From contig NZ_SPUM01000130.1 in assembly GCF_004614195.1 (NCBI RefSeq), positions 1 to 45,068 of the forward strand: a DNA stretch of 45,068 bases, given 5' to 3'. Origin of the DNA: Massilia horti. GTDB lineage: Bacteria; Pseudomonadota; Gammaproteobacteria; Burkholderiales; Burkholderiaceae_D. Position 1 is the stretch's first letter, and every line of letters starts with the position of its first letter. The position numbers were made by a program, and so were the translations under genes. Of the stretch, positions 7,868-17,370 are shown piece after piece. The notes beneath the pieces were generated by a model. It did no database searches. It was not told the DNA's origin and saw only the letters and a list, made by a program, of their open reading frames with translations.

Positions 7868-8192
7868 GAAGCAGGCCAGACAGCCGCTGGTCGACGCCGC
7901 AAGGCGTTGGCGGGAGGAAGGTCCGGACTCCATAGAGCAGGGTGACGGTTAACGGCCGTCCGCCGAAAGCCTTCGGGTATAAGGCGAGGAATAGGGCCAC
8001 AGAGACGAGCGTATTAAGTTACGGTGAAACGCGGTAACCTCCACCTGGAGCAATTCCAAATAGGCACGCGTTGATGTTGCTCGCGGAGCGTGCGGGTAGG
8101 AAGCTTGAGCGCCGGAGTAATTCGGCGCCTAGAGGAATGGCTGTCATAGCGGGCAACCGCTACACAGAATCCGGCCTATCGGCCTGCTTTAC
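7868..8192 (+). ncRNA. rnpB: RNase P RNA, bacterial type A
   Basis: This catalytic RNA trims the 5' leader of tRNA precursors together with the RnpA protein. The 5' end GAAGCAGGCCAGACAGCCGC and 3' end CCTATCGGCCTGCTTT pair as helix P1. Universal core blocks are present: GGAGGAAGGTCCGGACTCC near 7912-7931, the GAAACGCGGTAACCTCCACC region, and AGAGGAATGGCTGTCA plus ACAGAATCCGG near the 3' end. The length of about 325 nt is usual for betaproteobacteria. The exact ends are inferred by comparison with E. coli M1 RNA. Confidence 0.95.
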
Positions 8193-8220
8193 TTGAATTC
8201 CCACCCCCTGGGGAGGCACG

Positions 8221-9717
8221 ATGCAGCAATACATTCTTGCCCTCGACCAGGGCACGACCAGTTCGCGCGCCATCCTGTTCGACCGCCAGGGGCAGGTCCA
8301 TGCCACGGCGCAGCGCGAATATCCCCAGCATTTCCCCCAGCCCGGATGGGTCGAGCACGACGCGCTCGACATCTGGAACAGCCAGCTAGCCTGCGCACGC
8401 GAGGTGCTGCGCCAGGCCGGGGTGTCGGCCGAACAGGTGACCGGCATCGGCATCGCCAACCAGCGCGAAACCACGCTCGTGTGGGACCGCGCTAGCGGCG
8501 CGCCGATAGGCCGCGCGATCGTCTGGCAGGACCGGCGCACCGCCGAGGCCTGCGACCGCCTGCGCGGGGAAGGCAAGGCAGAACTCGTCCAGTCCAGGAC
8601 CGGCCTCGAACTGGACGCCTATTTTTCCGCGACCAAGCTGCAATGGCTGCTCGATCATGTGCCAGGCGCCCGCGTGCGCGCTGAACGCGGCGAACTGGCC
8701 TTCGGCACCGTCGACAGCTGGCTCGTGTTCAAGCTGTGCGGCCGCCACGTCACCGACGCCAGCAACGCCGCGCGCACCATGCTCTTTAATATCCACACCA
8801 TGCGCTGGGACGAGGACTTGCTCGATCTGTTCGGCATTCCCCCGTCCCTCCTGCCGGAGGTGGTCGCGAGCTCGGGGGCGGTGGGCGCGGCTGATGAACA
8901 ATGGTTCGGCCGCCGCATTCCCATCGCTGGCATCGCCGGCGACCAGCAGGCGGCAACCTTCGGCCAGGCCTGCCATCGCAGGGGCATGGTCAAGAACACC
9001 TATGGCACCGGGTGCTTCATGCTGATGCACGCGGGCGAACGGCCGGCCGTTTCGCACAACCGCCTGCTGTCGACCGTAGGCTGGAAGATCGACGGGCGCA
9101 CCGATTACGCGCTCGAAGGCAGCGTGTTCATGGGCGGTGCCACGGTGCAGTGGCTGCGCGATGGGCTGGGCATCATCAGGCAGTCGGGCGAGGTCGAGGC
9201 GCTGGCGCTCTCAGTCCCCGACAGCGGCGGCGTCATGCTGGTCCCCGCATTCGTCGGCCTTGGGGCGCCGCACTGGGACCCGTACGCGCGGGGAACGATC
9301 GTCGGCATGACGCGCGGGACCACCGCCGGCCACATCGCCCGCGCGGCGGTGGAAGCGATCGCGTACCAGAGCGCCGAGCTGCTGGCGGCGATGCAGAAGG
9401 ACGCAGACTGCGCGGTGTCCGAGGTGCGGGCCGATGGCGGCGCCGCGCGCAATGACATGCTGATGCAGTTCCAGGCCGACCTGTTGAAAGTGCCTGTGAT
9501 CCGTCCGCAGGTGACCGAAACCACCGCCCTTGGCGCCGCTTATCTTGCTGGTCTGGCGCTCGGGTTCTGGCGGACGCAGGAAGAAATCGCCGCACAGTGG
9601 CGCGTCGAACGCCGCTTCGAGCCACAGATGACGAGCGCGCGGCGCGACGAGCTCATGGCGCGCTGGGCGCGCGCCGTCGAGCACGCGAAGTCATGGGCCG
9701 TGCCCGAATCGGCTTGA
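8221..9717 (+). CDS. glpK: Glycerol kinase
   Basis: The 498-residue FGGY-family kinase phosphorylates glycerol to sn-glycerol 3-phosphate. The N-terminal phosphate-binding loop LDQGTTSSR (8-16), the substrate motif NQRETT...WQDRR (about 80-103), [10 protein letters not shown] (near 240) and the C-terminal ADGGAARND motif are intact, and the length is standard. GGGAGG precedes the ATG. No glpF permease, glpD dehydrogenase or glpR regulator is adjacent. It directly follows rnpB, with no obvious terminator between, and a small exported protein gene follows after 17 nt, which may be co-transcribed. Confidence 0.96.
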   Translation: MQQYILALDQGTTSSRAILFDRQGQVHATAQREYPQHFPQPGWVEHDALDIWNSQLACAREVLRQAGVSAEQVTGIGIANQRETTLVWDRASGAPIGRAIVWQDRRTAEACDRLRGEGKAELVQSRTGLELDAYFSATKLQWLLDHVPGARVRAERGELAFGTVDSWLVFKLCGRHVTDASNAARTMLFNIHTMRWDEDLLDLFGIPPSLLPEVVASSGAVGAADEQWFGRRIPIAGIAGDQQAATFGQACHRRGMVKNTYGTGCFMLMHAGERPAVSHNRLLSTVGWKIDGRTDYALEGSVFMGGATVQWLRDGLGIIRQSGEVEALALSVPDSGGVMLVPAFVGLGAPHWDPYARGTIVGMTRGTTAGHIARAAVEAIAYQSAELLAAMQKDADCAVSEVRADGGAARNDMLMQFQADLLKVPVIRPQVTETTALGAAYLAGLALGFWRTQEEIAAQWRVERRFEPQMTSARRDELMARWARAVEHAKSWAVPESA

Positions 9718-9734
9718 ATGCGAGGGGAGATCAG

Positions 9735-10265
9735 ATGCCGCTCCTGTTTTTGTTGTTTTTCCTTTCGACGAATGCGCTGGCACGGGCGTCAATCGAAGAT
9801 AGTATTCGTGAAATTATCGAAGCGGATAGCCCGGGAATCTTTCGTTCCCAGAGAATGGATTCATATATACCTGATGCACTCGCCAGTCAGACGATATTCG
9901 AATTGATGGGGCCAGCCCAGACTCCCATCGTGGAGGGATCTTCTGAGCCTCTTTTGGATGCATGCCGACTGCATAGCTGCGTGGAAAAGCTCGGTGCGAT
10001 CGTTGACCTGAACAGAAGGGTAATACTTGGACTCGCCTTGCATCACTATCACTGCCATGATGGCTCCGCTGGTGTTAGCCAGGGCAGCGCCGGCTCAGCA
10101 AGCCGGGCGGTTGAATGTGATAAGACGCCGACAAATACGATTTTTATCGTCCAGCGTCCCGGCGTGACTGAAGCAACGGAGTCTGGCACTCTACAACGAC
10201 TGCGGGCGTGGGCAGCATCAAAAGGCGATGGTCGCGAAAAGTTGCACTTTATTCGAATGCTATGA
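9735..10265 (+). CDS. Small exported protein of unknown function
   Basis: The 176-residue protein is not recognised. An AGGGGAG ribosome site sits 5-6 nt before the ATG at 9735, which fixes the start. A signal peptide (MPLLFLLFFLSTNALA) is probably cut before RASIED. The mature part has a CRLHSC pair, a HHYHCHDG cluster and a later VECDKT Cys, so disulfides or metal binding are possible. Base composition is clearly lower in G+C than glpK and codon use is less biased, consistent with recent acquisition or weak selection. It follows glpK closely, but no functional link is evident. Confidence 0.7.
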   Translation: MPLLFLLFFLSTNALARASIEDSIREIIEADSPGIFRSQRMDSYIPDALASQTIFELMGPAQTPIVEGSSEPLLDACRLHSCVEKLGAIVDLNRRVILGLALHHYHCHDGSAGVSQGSAGSASRAVECDKTPTNTIFIVQRPGVTEATESGTLQRLRAWAASKGDGREKLHFIRML

Positions 10266-10424
10266 TTCGCCCCGTTTTCGACCATTACATTTGGAGACCA
10301 GCTGTCGCCATTCCTCCAAGGAAATGGCATTCGCTCCGTTGCGCCGTTCGATAATCAGACTGATTCCCAAGATTTCTCCTCGTTAGCCGCTGCCTGATGG
10401 CGAGCAGGGATTTTGCTAAACGTA

Positions 10425-13400
10425 TTAAGCTTGGCCGGTCCGGCGTTCGAATCGTCCAAACCGCAGCGCCAGCGCCGGCATCACCAGCAAATTAAGCAGC
10501 GTCGACGTCACCAGCCCGCCGAGGATCACCACCGCCATCGGCCCTTCGATCTCATTTCCGGGTTCTCCGGTCGTCACCGCCAGCGGCAACAGGCCAAGCC
10601 CTGTCACCAGCGCCGTGATAAGGATCGGTGCCAGCCGCTCGCTTGCGCCCAGCGTGGCGGTTTCGGCATTCCATGGATGGCCTTCCACCTGCACCAGATG
10701 CTGGTAGTGCGAGATCAGCATGATCGAATTGCGCAGCGTGATGCCGAACAGCGTGACGAAACCAACCATCGACCCGATCGACAGCACGGCGCCCGTTGCG
10801 AAGACGGTGAGCGCGCCGCCCACCAGCGCAAACGGCAGGTTGGCCAGCACCAGCAGCAATGCGCGCGTGCTGCGCAAGGCCAGGAACACGAGCACGCAGA
10901 TGATCACGGCCACGACGGCGAAGTTGATGATCAACTCTCGCTGCGCCGCTGCCTGCGCCTGGGCTTCGCCTGAAAAGGCCACGTCATACCCGGCCGGAAG
11001 CTTGATATCGGCTGCGATCCGCTTGCGTGCTTCGGTCACGAATTCGCTGACGGTGCGGCCGTGGACCTGCGACGTCACGGTCTGCAGCCGCTGGCCACCC
11101 GAGTGCAGGATCAGGTAGCGCCCGTCGGTCTGCCGGATATCGGCCAACCGGCCCAATGGGATCATGGCGCCGTCCGCGGTGCGCAGCGGCAGGTTGCCAA
11201 CCTGTGAGGGGCTGCGGCGAGCTTCGTCCGCCAGCATCACTGCCACGCCATACACCGCATTCTCTTCAAAGACCTGGGCGATTTCAGCACCGCCGTAAGC
11301 GGCCTGGATCGCGTCCATTACGTCCAGCGGCGCCAGGCCCCAGCGCGTGAGCTGGTCCTGCCGCAGCCGGATCGACAGTTCCGGCAGCGCCGGCGGCGCC
11401 TGCACGGTGACGGCCGCAGCCCCTGGCACGCCATTGAGCGCCTTGGCGACCGAGCGGCCGAGGCGGTCGAGCACGTCGAGGTCGGGGCCGAACACGTTGA
11501 CGATCACCGGCGCTGTGTAGCCGGATATCGTCTCTTCCACCCGCTCGGTCAGGAAGGTCTCGGCGCTGAACAGCAGGCCGGGGAAGTTGGCCAGCTTGCC
11601 GCGAATGTCCGCCATCGCCAGCTCCTGCTCCTCGGCGCCCAGGCCGGGCTTGAGGTCGACTTCGAACTCGCTGTACTGCGGGCCGAACACGTCGACGCCG
11701 CGCGCCGTCCGACCGACGCGTTGCGCCACCGAGCGCACCGACGGGATCTCGAGAAGTGCTTTGCTCACGCGCGCGCCGACCCGCATCGACTCCTGTATCG
11801 AGGTGCCGGGCGCCGCCTGCATGTGGACGATGAAGTGGCCTTCATTTAGCTCCGGCAGGTAGACCCTGCCGAAGAACGGCAGTGCGATCAACGCCGGCAG
11901 CAGGAAGCCGAGAAACGCGACGAGGGCCAGCCCCCAGTGCCGTTCCACCTGTCTGAGCATGCCGGTGTAACGCTCTTTGAGCCAGCGGTTCACGCGCGGC
12001 TCTTCCTTATCCTCTTCATGCCCGGCCAGCATCGCGTAGCAGAGCGCAGGGGTGACGGTCAGCGCAACCACGAGCGAAGCCATGATCGCGAGGATGTACG
12101 CGATGCCCAGCGGCGCGAACAGCTTGCCCGCCACGCCCGAGAGGTTCAATACCGGCAGGAAGATCAGGGCCACGATGAAGGTGGCGTAAATGACCGCGCC
12201 GCGCACTTCGGTGGAAGCGCCGATTACGACCTCGATCGCAGGCCTGGGTTGCGGCAGCTGGCGGTTTTCGCGCAGGCGCCGGTAGATGTTCTCGACGTCG
12301 ATGATCGCATCGTCCACCACTTCGCCCAACGCGATCGCCAGGCCGCCGAGCGTCATCGTGTTGAGCGGCACGCCGAAGTGGTGGAGCACGATCACGGCGG
12401 ACAGCAGCGACAGCGGAATGGCGGTGAGCGAGATGAACGCCGTTCGCACGTTAAACAGGAACAGGAACAGCACGATCACGACCAGCGCGCCGCCGACCAG
12501 CAGCGCAATGCGCAGGTGGTCGATCGAGGCTACGATGAAGTTCGCGGGCCGGAACAGGTCGGCATGCAGCTCGATGCCGCGCGCTTCCAGCGCCGGACGC
12601 AATTCGGCCAGCGCCGCTTCCACGTTCTTGGTAACCGAGACGATGTCCGATCCGTACTGGTTGCTGATCATGAGGACGACGCCCCGCCCGCCCTGGATAT
12701 TGGCGCCGCTGACCGGCACCTCCTGCCCGACCACCACTTCGCCGATGTCCGCGAGCCGCACCGTCGCGCCGTTCTTGTGCAGCAGCGCGACCTGCCCGAG
12801 CTGCTGGGCGCTGGTGGACTGGCCGATCGTGTTGACCACCAGGCGCTGGTTCGCCGTATCCAGCACGCCCGCGCCGCGGATGCCGGTTGCGCGCTGCGCC
12901 GCCTTGACCACGTCTTGCAGCGACAGCCCGTACTTGACCAGTTTGTCCGGCTGGACCCGCACCTGATACTGCTTGATCTCGCCGCCGTAGATGCCGACGT
13001 CGGACACGCCCTGGCTGCTCAGCAGCCGCGGCCGGATCGTCCAGTCGGCCACGCTGCGCAGCTCCATCAGGGAGAGCTTCTTGGAGGTGAGCCCGATCCC
13101 CAGCACCAGGTTGCTCGACGAGCTCAGCGGCGTCATCGCCGGCGCGGCCACGCCCGCGGGCAGGGTTCCGGCCACCGTCGTGAGTTGCTCGGCGACGGTC
13201 TGGCGTGCGCGGTGGATGTCGGTGGCGTCATTGAAGATGAGCGTGATCACGGACACGCCCGCGATCGACTGCGAACGCATCGATTCCAGCCCGATCGCGC
13301 CGCCCAGCACGTTTTCGATGCGCTGCGTGACAAGCTGCTCGACCTGGTCGGCCGACAGGCCCGGCGCCTCGGTCTGGATCGTCACCAGTGGCGGGGTAAA

Positions 13401-13523
13401 TTCAGGGAACACGTCCAGCCGCGATTGGCTGAGCGCGTAGATCCCGTATCCAAACACCAAGCAGGCCAGGGCCAGGATCACGCCGCGCAGGCGTACCGAA
13501 AAGTCGATGATTCGAGTGATCAT
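10425..13523 (-). CDS. Heavy-metal efflux RND pump, CzcA/CusA family
   Basis: The 1032-residue protein is a proton-driven inner-membrane pump exporting metal ions through a periplasm-spanning complex. The RND pattern is complete: TM1 (about 13-32), a large periplasmic domain, a TM2-TM6 block (about 335-490), a second periplasmic domain and TM8-TM12. The TM4 proton-relay motif, GEVVDDAIIDVEN at 400-412, contains Glu401, Asp404, Asp405, Asp409 and Glu411. It differs from the classical CzcA DFGxxVDGAV type and from CusA, so the metal cannot be named safely. It is the last gene of a three-gene operon, 12 nt after the adaptor. Confidence 0.92.
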   Translation of the reverse strand: MITRIIDFSVRLRGVILALACLVFGYGIYALSQSRLDVFPEFTPPLVTIQTEAPGLSADQVEQLVTQRIENVLGGAIGLESMRSQSIAGVSVITLIFNDATDIHRARQTVAEQLTTVAGTLPAGVAAPAMTPLSSSSNLVLGIGLTSKKLSLMELRSVADWTIRPRLLSSQGVSDVGIYGGEIKQYQVRVQPDKLVKYGLSLQDVVKAAQRATGIRGAGVLDTANQRLVVNTIGQSTSAQQLGQVALLHKNGATVRLADIGEVVVGQEVPVSGANIQGGRGVVLMISNQYGSDIVSVTKNVEAALAELRPALEARGIELHADLFRPANFIVASIDHLRIALLVGGALVVIVLFLFLFNVRTAFISLTAIPLSLLSAVIVLHHFGVPLNTMTLGGLAIALGEVVDDAIIDVENIYRRLRENRQLPQPRPAIEVVIGASTEVRGAVIYATFIVALIFLPVLNLSGVAGKLFAPLGIAYILAIMASLVVALTVTPALCYAMLAGHEEDKEEPRVNRWLKERYTGMLRQVERHWGLALVAFLGFLLPALIALPFFGRVYLPELNEGHFIVHMQAAPGTSIQESMRVGARVSKALLEIPSVRSVAQRVGRTARGVDVFGPQYSEFEVDLKPGLGAEEQELAMADIRGKLANFPGLLFSAETFLTERVEETISGYTAPVIVNVFGPDLDVLDRLGRSVAKALNGVPGAAAVTVQAPPALPELSIRLRQDQLTRWGLAPLDVMDAIQAAYGGAEIAQVFEENAVYGVAVMLADEARRSPSQVGNLPLRTADGAMIPLGRLADIRQTDGRYLILHSGGQRLQTVTSQVHGRTVSEFVTEARKRIAADIKLPAGYDVAFSGEAQAQAAAQRELIINFAVVAVIICVLVFLALRSTRALLLVLANLPFALVGGALTVFATGAVLSIGSMVGFVTLFGITLRNSIMLISHYQHLVQVEGHPWNAETATLGASERLAPILITALVTGLGLLPLAVTTGEPGNEIEGPMAVVILGGLVTSTLLNLLVMPALALRFGRFERRTGQA

Positions 13524-13535
13524 GTCGCTGGCGCT

Positions 13536-14567
13536 TTACTTATTCAGCAGGGCGCGGCTTTCTTCGGACAGCAGCAGTTGCGCGCCCTGGGTGACCACCT
13601 GTTCGCCGGCCTTGAACCCGCGCGTGACCATGAAGTCGCCATTGGAAGGCATGCCTTGCTCCACCGCGCGCCGCTCGAAACGGGTGTCGCTGGTCCGGAC
13701 AAAGGCCCAGGGCTGGCCGCCGTACCAGACGATTGATTCGGCCGGAATGCGCAAGCCTGCCTGCGCGCCGCTCAAGTGCGCCATGACGCGCGTGCCGGCT
13801 GCGATCGGAGCGGCCGAGCGGTAGATGAACGGGTGGCCCTGTACGCCAGGGTCGGTCTGCGGCGCGCTTGACACCCGCGTCGCCGTGAGCGGCTCGTGGT
13901 TATCCGTCTGCACTGCCAGCGCTGGCGGCGCCTGATCAACGGATGCGAACACGAAGCGGACCAGCACTTCGCGCCGGGCCGCGAACGGCGCCAGCCGCGG
14001 GGAGGAGGGCGAATCTGCCCAGGTCGCGAGGACTGGTCCGAACTGCTGCCGCAATGCCGCGGCCACCGAATCGAGGTTGGCCCGGGCCGTGTTGGCCCGC
14101 GCTGCCGCTTCCGCTTCCGCCGCCTGCGCCGTACCCAGCGCCCTGAGCGAGACGTTCTGCTGGTCGTGGTAGAGCGCCTGGACCCGCTTGGCTTCGGCGC
14201 CGTTTGATGCCAGCAGCTGCCTTGCCGCGCTCAGTTCCGCCGTCATTGCTGCGTGGCGCGCGGCCAGTTCCACCAGCGGCTGGGCATCGATCACCACGCC
14301 GTAGACTACCGGGCCGTTCGCCTGCGTCGCCGCGCCGATTGGCTGAGTGACGATTCCGCTGCGCTCCTGCGACACCCGATCCACCGTCAGCGTGGTGACG
14401 CCCTTGACCACTTCGATGCCCACCGTGCTCGGTACCGGCGCCTCGCGCGCCTGTTCCCTGGCGATCTCCTCGCGGCTCAACCAGTATCCGCCGACCAGCA
14501 ACAGGGCCAGGATGGTCGGCGCCAGCAGCAGCGCGCCTCTAAAGATGGTTTTTTTCGATACGCTCAT
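13536..14567 (-). CDS. RND efflux periplasmic adaptor (membrane fusion protein)
   Basis: The 343-residue protein has an N-terminal membrane anchor (about 10-29), a helical hairpin region rich in Ala, Glu and Arg (about 100-165) and a C-terminal beta-barrel/membrane-proximal part (GHPFIYRSAAPIAAGTRVMAHL..., GFKAGEQVVTQGAQLLLSE). It links the RND pump to the outer-membrane channel. It resembles CzcB/CusB-type adaptors, but no Met- or His-rich metal-binding N terminus is seen. Its start overlaps the stop of the outer-membrane gene by 4 nt, and the pump gene follows 12 nt later. Confidence 0.88.
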   Translation of the reverse strand: MSVSKKTIFRGALLLAPTILALLLVGGYWLSREEIAREQAREAPVPSTVGIEVVKGVTTLTVDRVSQERSGIVTQPIGAATQANGPVVYGVVIDAQPLVELAARHAAMTAELSAARQLLASNGAEAKRVQALYHDQQNVSLRALGTAQAAEAEAAARANTARANLDSVAAALRQQFGPVLATWADSPSSPRLAPFAARREVLVRFVFASVDQAPPALAVQTDNHEPLTATRVSSAPQTDPGVQGHPFIYRSAAPIAAGTRVMAHLSGAQAGLRIPAESIVWYGGQPWAFVRTSDTRFERRAVEQGMPSNGDFMVTRGFKAGEQVVTQGAQLLLSEESRALLNK

Positions 14568-16048
14568 TTGGCCGGCGGGTTGGGAGGCAAAGGGATCATG
14601 GTGGAGGTAAGCGGCAGCTGCATCGCGTCTTCGATCTGTCCGAGCGCCTGCTGCACCTGGAACGTCGCATCGAACTGGGCGAGTCGTGCGGCCAGCTCGG
14701 CCTTTTCGGCCAGTACCAGCGCCATGCGGTCGTCCGCGCCCAGTTCGAGCGCGCGCCCGGCGACGCCCAGCTGCCGGCGTTGAACGGCGAGCTGCGTTGC
14801 GGCCTGCTGGAAAATCGCGTGCGCGCCGTGGTAGGCGACGAGCGCGCTGTCGGCATCAAAAAAGGCTTTGGCCTCGAGCTGCCGGACCTTGGCTTCGGCT
14901 TCCTGGCGCCGCGCGCGCGCTTCGGCGATCGGGCCTTCGTTGCGATTAAAGATCGGCAGTTCTATATTACTGAGGTCGAAGCCCAGCTTGTCCGCGCCCT
15001 GGTCGAAGGTGTATGCGGGGCCAAGATGCAGGTCCGGATACTGCTTCGCCACCTCGCGCTGGAGCGCCGCCTGGCTCGCCTCGTATTGGGCCAGGCCAGA
15101 GCGCACGTCGGCCCGGCCCAGCAAGGCCTGGCGCCGGATCGCTTGCGCAGGCGGCTCGGGCGTCTGCCGGTCGAATGCGGCGAGGTCAAGCTGGGCGTGC
15201 GCGAACGCGTCCGCCTTCAGGCCGAGGATCGCGGCCAGCTTGACCCGGGCGGCGAGGGCGTCGCGCTCCGCTGCGAGTGCGTCCCGGGTCGACTGCAGCG
15301 CGGCCAGCCGCTGCTGGTTCAGTTCCCACGCCGAGGCATAACCCTCGGCGAGCCGCTTCTCGAGCATCGTGCTCAAGGTTTGTTCAAGTTCGGCCTGACG
15401 CCGCACCAGCTGGGCCTTTCCGGACAGGGACCACAGCGCGAGCAGTTGCGTGCGCAGCTGGCTCCGGACATCCCACGCCGCGCCCGCCAGTTGCAGCTGT
15501 GCCGATTGCGCGAGCTGGGCCGCCTCGCCCATCCGGTAGCCGCGCTTGCCGGCAGTTTCGATCGGGATGTCGAGCAGCAGCCCGAGCGTCCATGGCGAAA
15601 TCCCCGCCATCTGGTTGAGCGTGCGCTGTGACGACAGGCCGAGCACCGGATTGGGGCGCTGGGCCGCGGTGATCTGCGCGGCGTCGGCGCTCGCCAGCCT
15701 GGCGCGCGCGGCCTGGAGATCGGGGTTGTAGAAGAAGGCGACCAGCGTGAGCGCGTCCAGATCCCATTGCGCCGGCGGCCATGCCTTGTCTGGGTAGTGG
15801 GCCTGGACGAAGGCGCGCAGTTCGGGCGAGTCGAGGGAATGGGCCTCGATCTGACTGGCGATGCCGTCGAGGGATACCGGCCGCGGGTCGTAACGTTGGT
15901 GAGCGCAGGAAGAGAGCAGCAGGCATAGCAGCGCCACCGCCGCTTTGCCAAGCTGGCGTTTTGTGGCCGTGCCACGCGCAGACTGCCTTGGCTCGAATGA
16001 TTGGCTCGGGCTTGGCAAAATTCGGGCTCCCTGATCTCTCCGGATCAT
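14564..16048 (-). CDS. TolC-family outer-membrane efflux lipoprotein
   Basis: The 494-residue protein has a lipobox LLSSC with the lipidation Cys at residue 48, after a hydrophobic stretch (KAAVALLCLL). Two outer-membrane-efflux repeats rich in long helices follow. It forms the channel of the tripartite metal pump. About 30 polar residues precede the signal peptide. No better in-frame start exists downstream and the ATG at 16048 has no strong ribosome site, so the start is moderately sure. It is first in the operon; a good promoter lies at 16086-16115. No metal-responsive regulator gene is adjacent. Confidence 0.88.
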   Translation of the reverse strand: MIRRDQGARILPSPSQSFEPRQSARGTATKRQLGKAAVALLCLLLSSCAHQRYDPRPVSLDGIASQIEAHSLDSPELRAFVQAHYPDKAWPPAQWDLDALTLVAFFYNPDLQAARARLASADAAQITAAQRPNPVLGLSSQRTLNQMAGISPWTLGLLLDIPIETAGKRGYRMGEAAQLAQSAQLQLAGAAWDVRSQLRTQLLALWSLSGKAQLVRRQAELEQTLSTMLEKRLAEGYASAWELNQQRLAALQSTRDALAAERDALAARVKLAAILGLKADAFAHAQLDLAAFDRQTPEPPAQAIRRQALLGRADVRSGLAQYEASQAALQREVAKQYPDLHLGPAYTFDQGADKLGFDLSNIELPIFNRNEGPIAEARARRQEAEAKVRQLEAKAFFDADSALVAYHGAHAIFQQAATQLAVQRRQLGVAGRALELGADDRMALVLAEKAELAARLAQFDATFQVQQALGQIEDAMQLPLTSTMIPLPPNPPAK

Positions 16049-16085
16049 GCACCGGGCTTGCCCAAGTGCATGTTTAAAGAGCCAG

Positions 16086-16115
16086 ATTGTACAGGGAGAA
16101 ATAGCTTTTTGTTAA
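16086..16115 (-). promoter_or_regulatory. Promoter of the RND efflux operon
   Basis: On the minus strand TTAACA (16110-16115), an 18-bp spacer and TACAAT (16086-16091) form a good sigma-70 promoter. The transcript would start near 16079, giving a leader of about 30 nt. The spacer is not the 19-20 bp typical of MerR-controlled metal promoters. Confidence 0.65.
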
Positions 16116-16176
16116 GCGCAAGTAATTACGGCGTGCGCGCAAGCGACAAGATAAAGTTACGAGTGCGGCGGAGGAT

Positions 16177-16282
16177 CGTAGGGTGCGCACCTGTGCGCAC
16201 GCGGTTCGCGAACGTAGCGGACTCGCACAGCAGCCGCAGGCCCCCATACGATGACCGCGTGCGCACAGGTGCGCACCCTACG
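16177..16282. repeat. Interspersed inverted-repeat element, copy C
   Basis: The left arm 16177-16205 (CGTAGGGTGCGCACCTG...CGCGGT) and right arm 16254-16282 are exact inverted copies over 29 bp. The 48-nt centre starts TTCGCGAACGTAGCG, as in copy B. Each arm contains the self-complementary GTGCGCAC twice, so it can fold alone or with its partner. It lies 26 nt after the stop codon of the AAA+ ATPase gene. Confidence 0.9.
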
Positions 16283-16308
16283 ATGCTGCACGTGTTCCGG
16301 TCATTTCG

Positions 16309-17259
16309 TCAGAATCCGATGCGCCCTTTGCCCGGAGTGGTCTTGAGCCGGATATCTTCTGTGAGAACATGCTCGCGCCCGGCCGCCACCGCATGGCCCA
16401 GTGCGTCAAGCAGCGTCTTGCGCAGGTCGCGCGGCGAGACCGACGCCAGTTTGTCCAGCACGGCAGCGGCCAGCTTGTCCTCGAACGCCGGCAGGTTCAT
16501 TTCGCGCAGCAGGCCCGCATAGATGCGCTGCGCGATCCCCGCCGCCTGCTCCGGCGTGGGCGCCGGCACTTCGTATACCGCCATCCGGTTCAGCAAAGGA
16601 TGCGGAATGCCTTCCGTGCTGTTAGCAGTCAGTACCCAAAAAATCTGCGAGGCGTCGATTTCGACGTCGATAAATTCGTCGCGAAACGCGCAGGCCGTTT
16701 CCGGTTCCAGCAACTGGTACAGCGCCGCCAGCGGATCTGACTGGCTCGAGCCGCTCGCTTTTTCCACTTCATCGAGCACCAGCACCGGATTGGCGAATTG
16801 TCCGCGCACCAGCCGTTCGGCCACTTTGCCGCATTTGGCCCCGCGCCAGCTCGCCGAGCTGCCGGTGATGACAAAACCGGCGGTCAGCGCATTCATGCTA
16901 ATTAATTCACAGTCGGTCTGCATTACCTTGGCCAGGCGTTTGGCAAAGTGCGTCTTGCCGACACCCGGCCCGCCCAGCAGCAGGATTGGCATGACATTAA
17001 AGCCCCGGTCGCCCATTTGGGCCAGGCGCAGGTAGCGCGACAGGTCGTCCAGCACTTCGTCGAAATTCGGGCATTCCTCGAACAGCGGATCGAGGGCGTC
17101 AACGGAAGAGGGAGTGGTAACGAAACGTTCGGCCCCAGAATCGAGCATGCGTTCGTAGAACGCTTCGAGTTCGGGTGACCGCCCGCGGCTTCGGTCGAGC
17201 GCGCCTTGTACTTCGTTCAAGTCGTAGACGGCGCGGGTCCGGGCGAGGGTGATGCTCAC
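16309..17259 (-). CDS. Orphan AAA+ ATPase with a Lon-like module
   Basis: The 316-residue protein contains one AAA+ module: Walker A GGPGVGKTH (96-104), Walker B VLVLDE (159-164), sensor-1 Asn213 in TANS, an Arg-finger candidate in PLLNRM (Arg225) and a sensor-2-like SPRDLRK (275-281). The stretch LLEPETACAFRDEFIDVEID resembles the Lon ATPase, but there is no Lon N-terminal domain and no protease domain, and no partner protease gene adjoins it. Residues 1-90 are not recognised. The GTG at 17259 has a strong AAGGAG site and is preferred over a GTG at 17310. It is transcribed away from mraZ. A role in remodelling or unfolding is inferred. Confidence 0.8.
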   Translation of the reverse strand: MSITLARTRAVYDLNEVQGALDRSRGRSPELEAFYERMLDSGAERFVTTPSSVDALDPLFEECPNFDEVLDDLSRYLRLAQMGDRGFNVMPILLLGGPGVGKTHFAKRLAKVMQTDCELISMNALTAGFVITGSSASWRGAKCGKVAERLVRGQFANPVLVLDEVEKASGSSQSDPLAALYQLLEPETACAFRDEFIDVEIDASQIFWVLTANSTEGIPHPLLNRMAVYEVPAPTPEQAAGIAQRIYAGLLREMNLPAFEDKLAAAVLDKLASVSPRDLRKTLLDALGHAVAAGREHVLTEDIRLKTTPGKGRIGF

Positions 17260-17370
17260 AGCTATCTCCTTTTGCGGCGAAAAATTGCTCGCCAGCGCAG
17301 GCTCGCTCACGCCAACCGCTACCAGGACCGCTGAGCGAGCCGAGAACGGTCCGGGTCATCGCTTGGTCTC

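Noticed and set aside
11937..13736. Long open frame opposite the RND pump gene
   Set aside because: It is antisense to a clear RND transporter with intact motifs, and the product has the same His/Arg/Gln-rich composition typical of such shadows.
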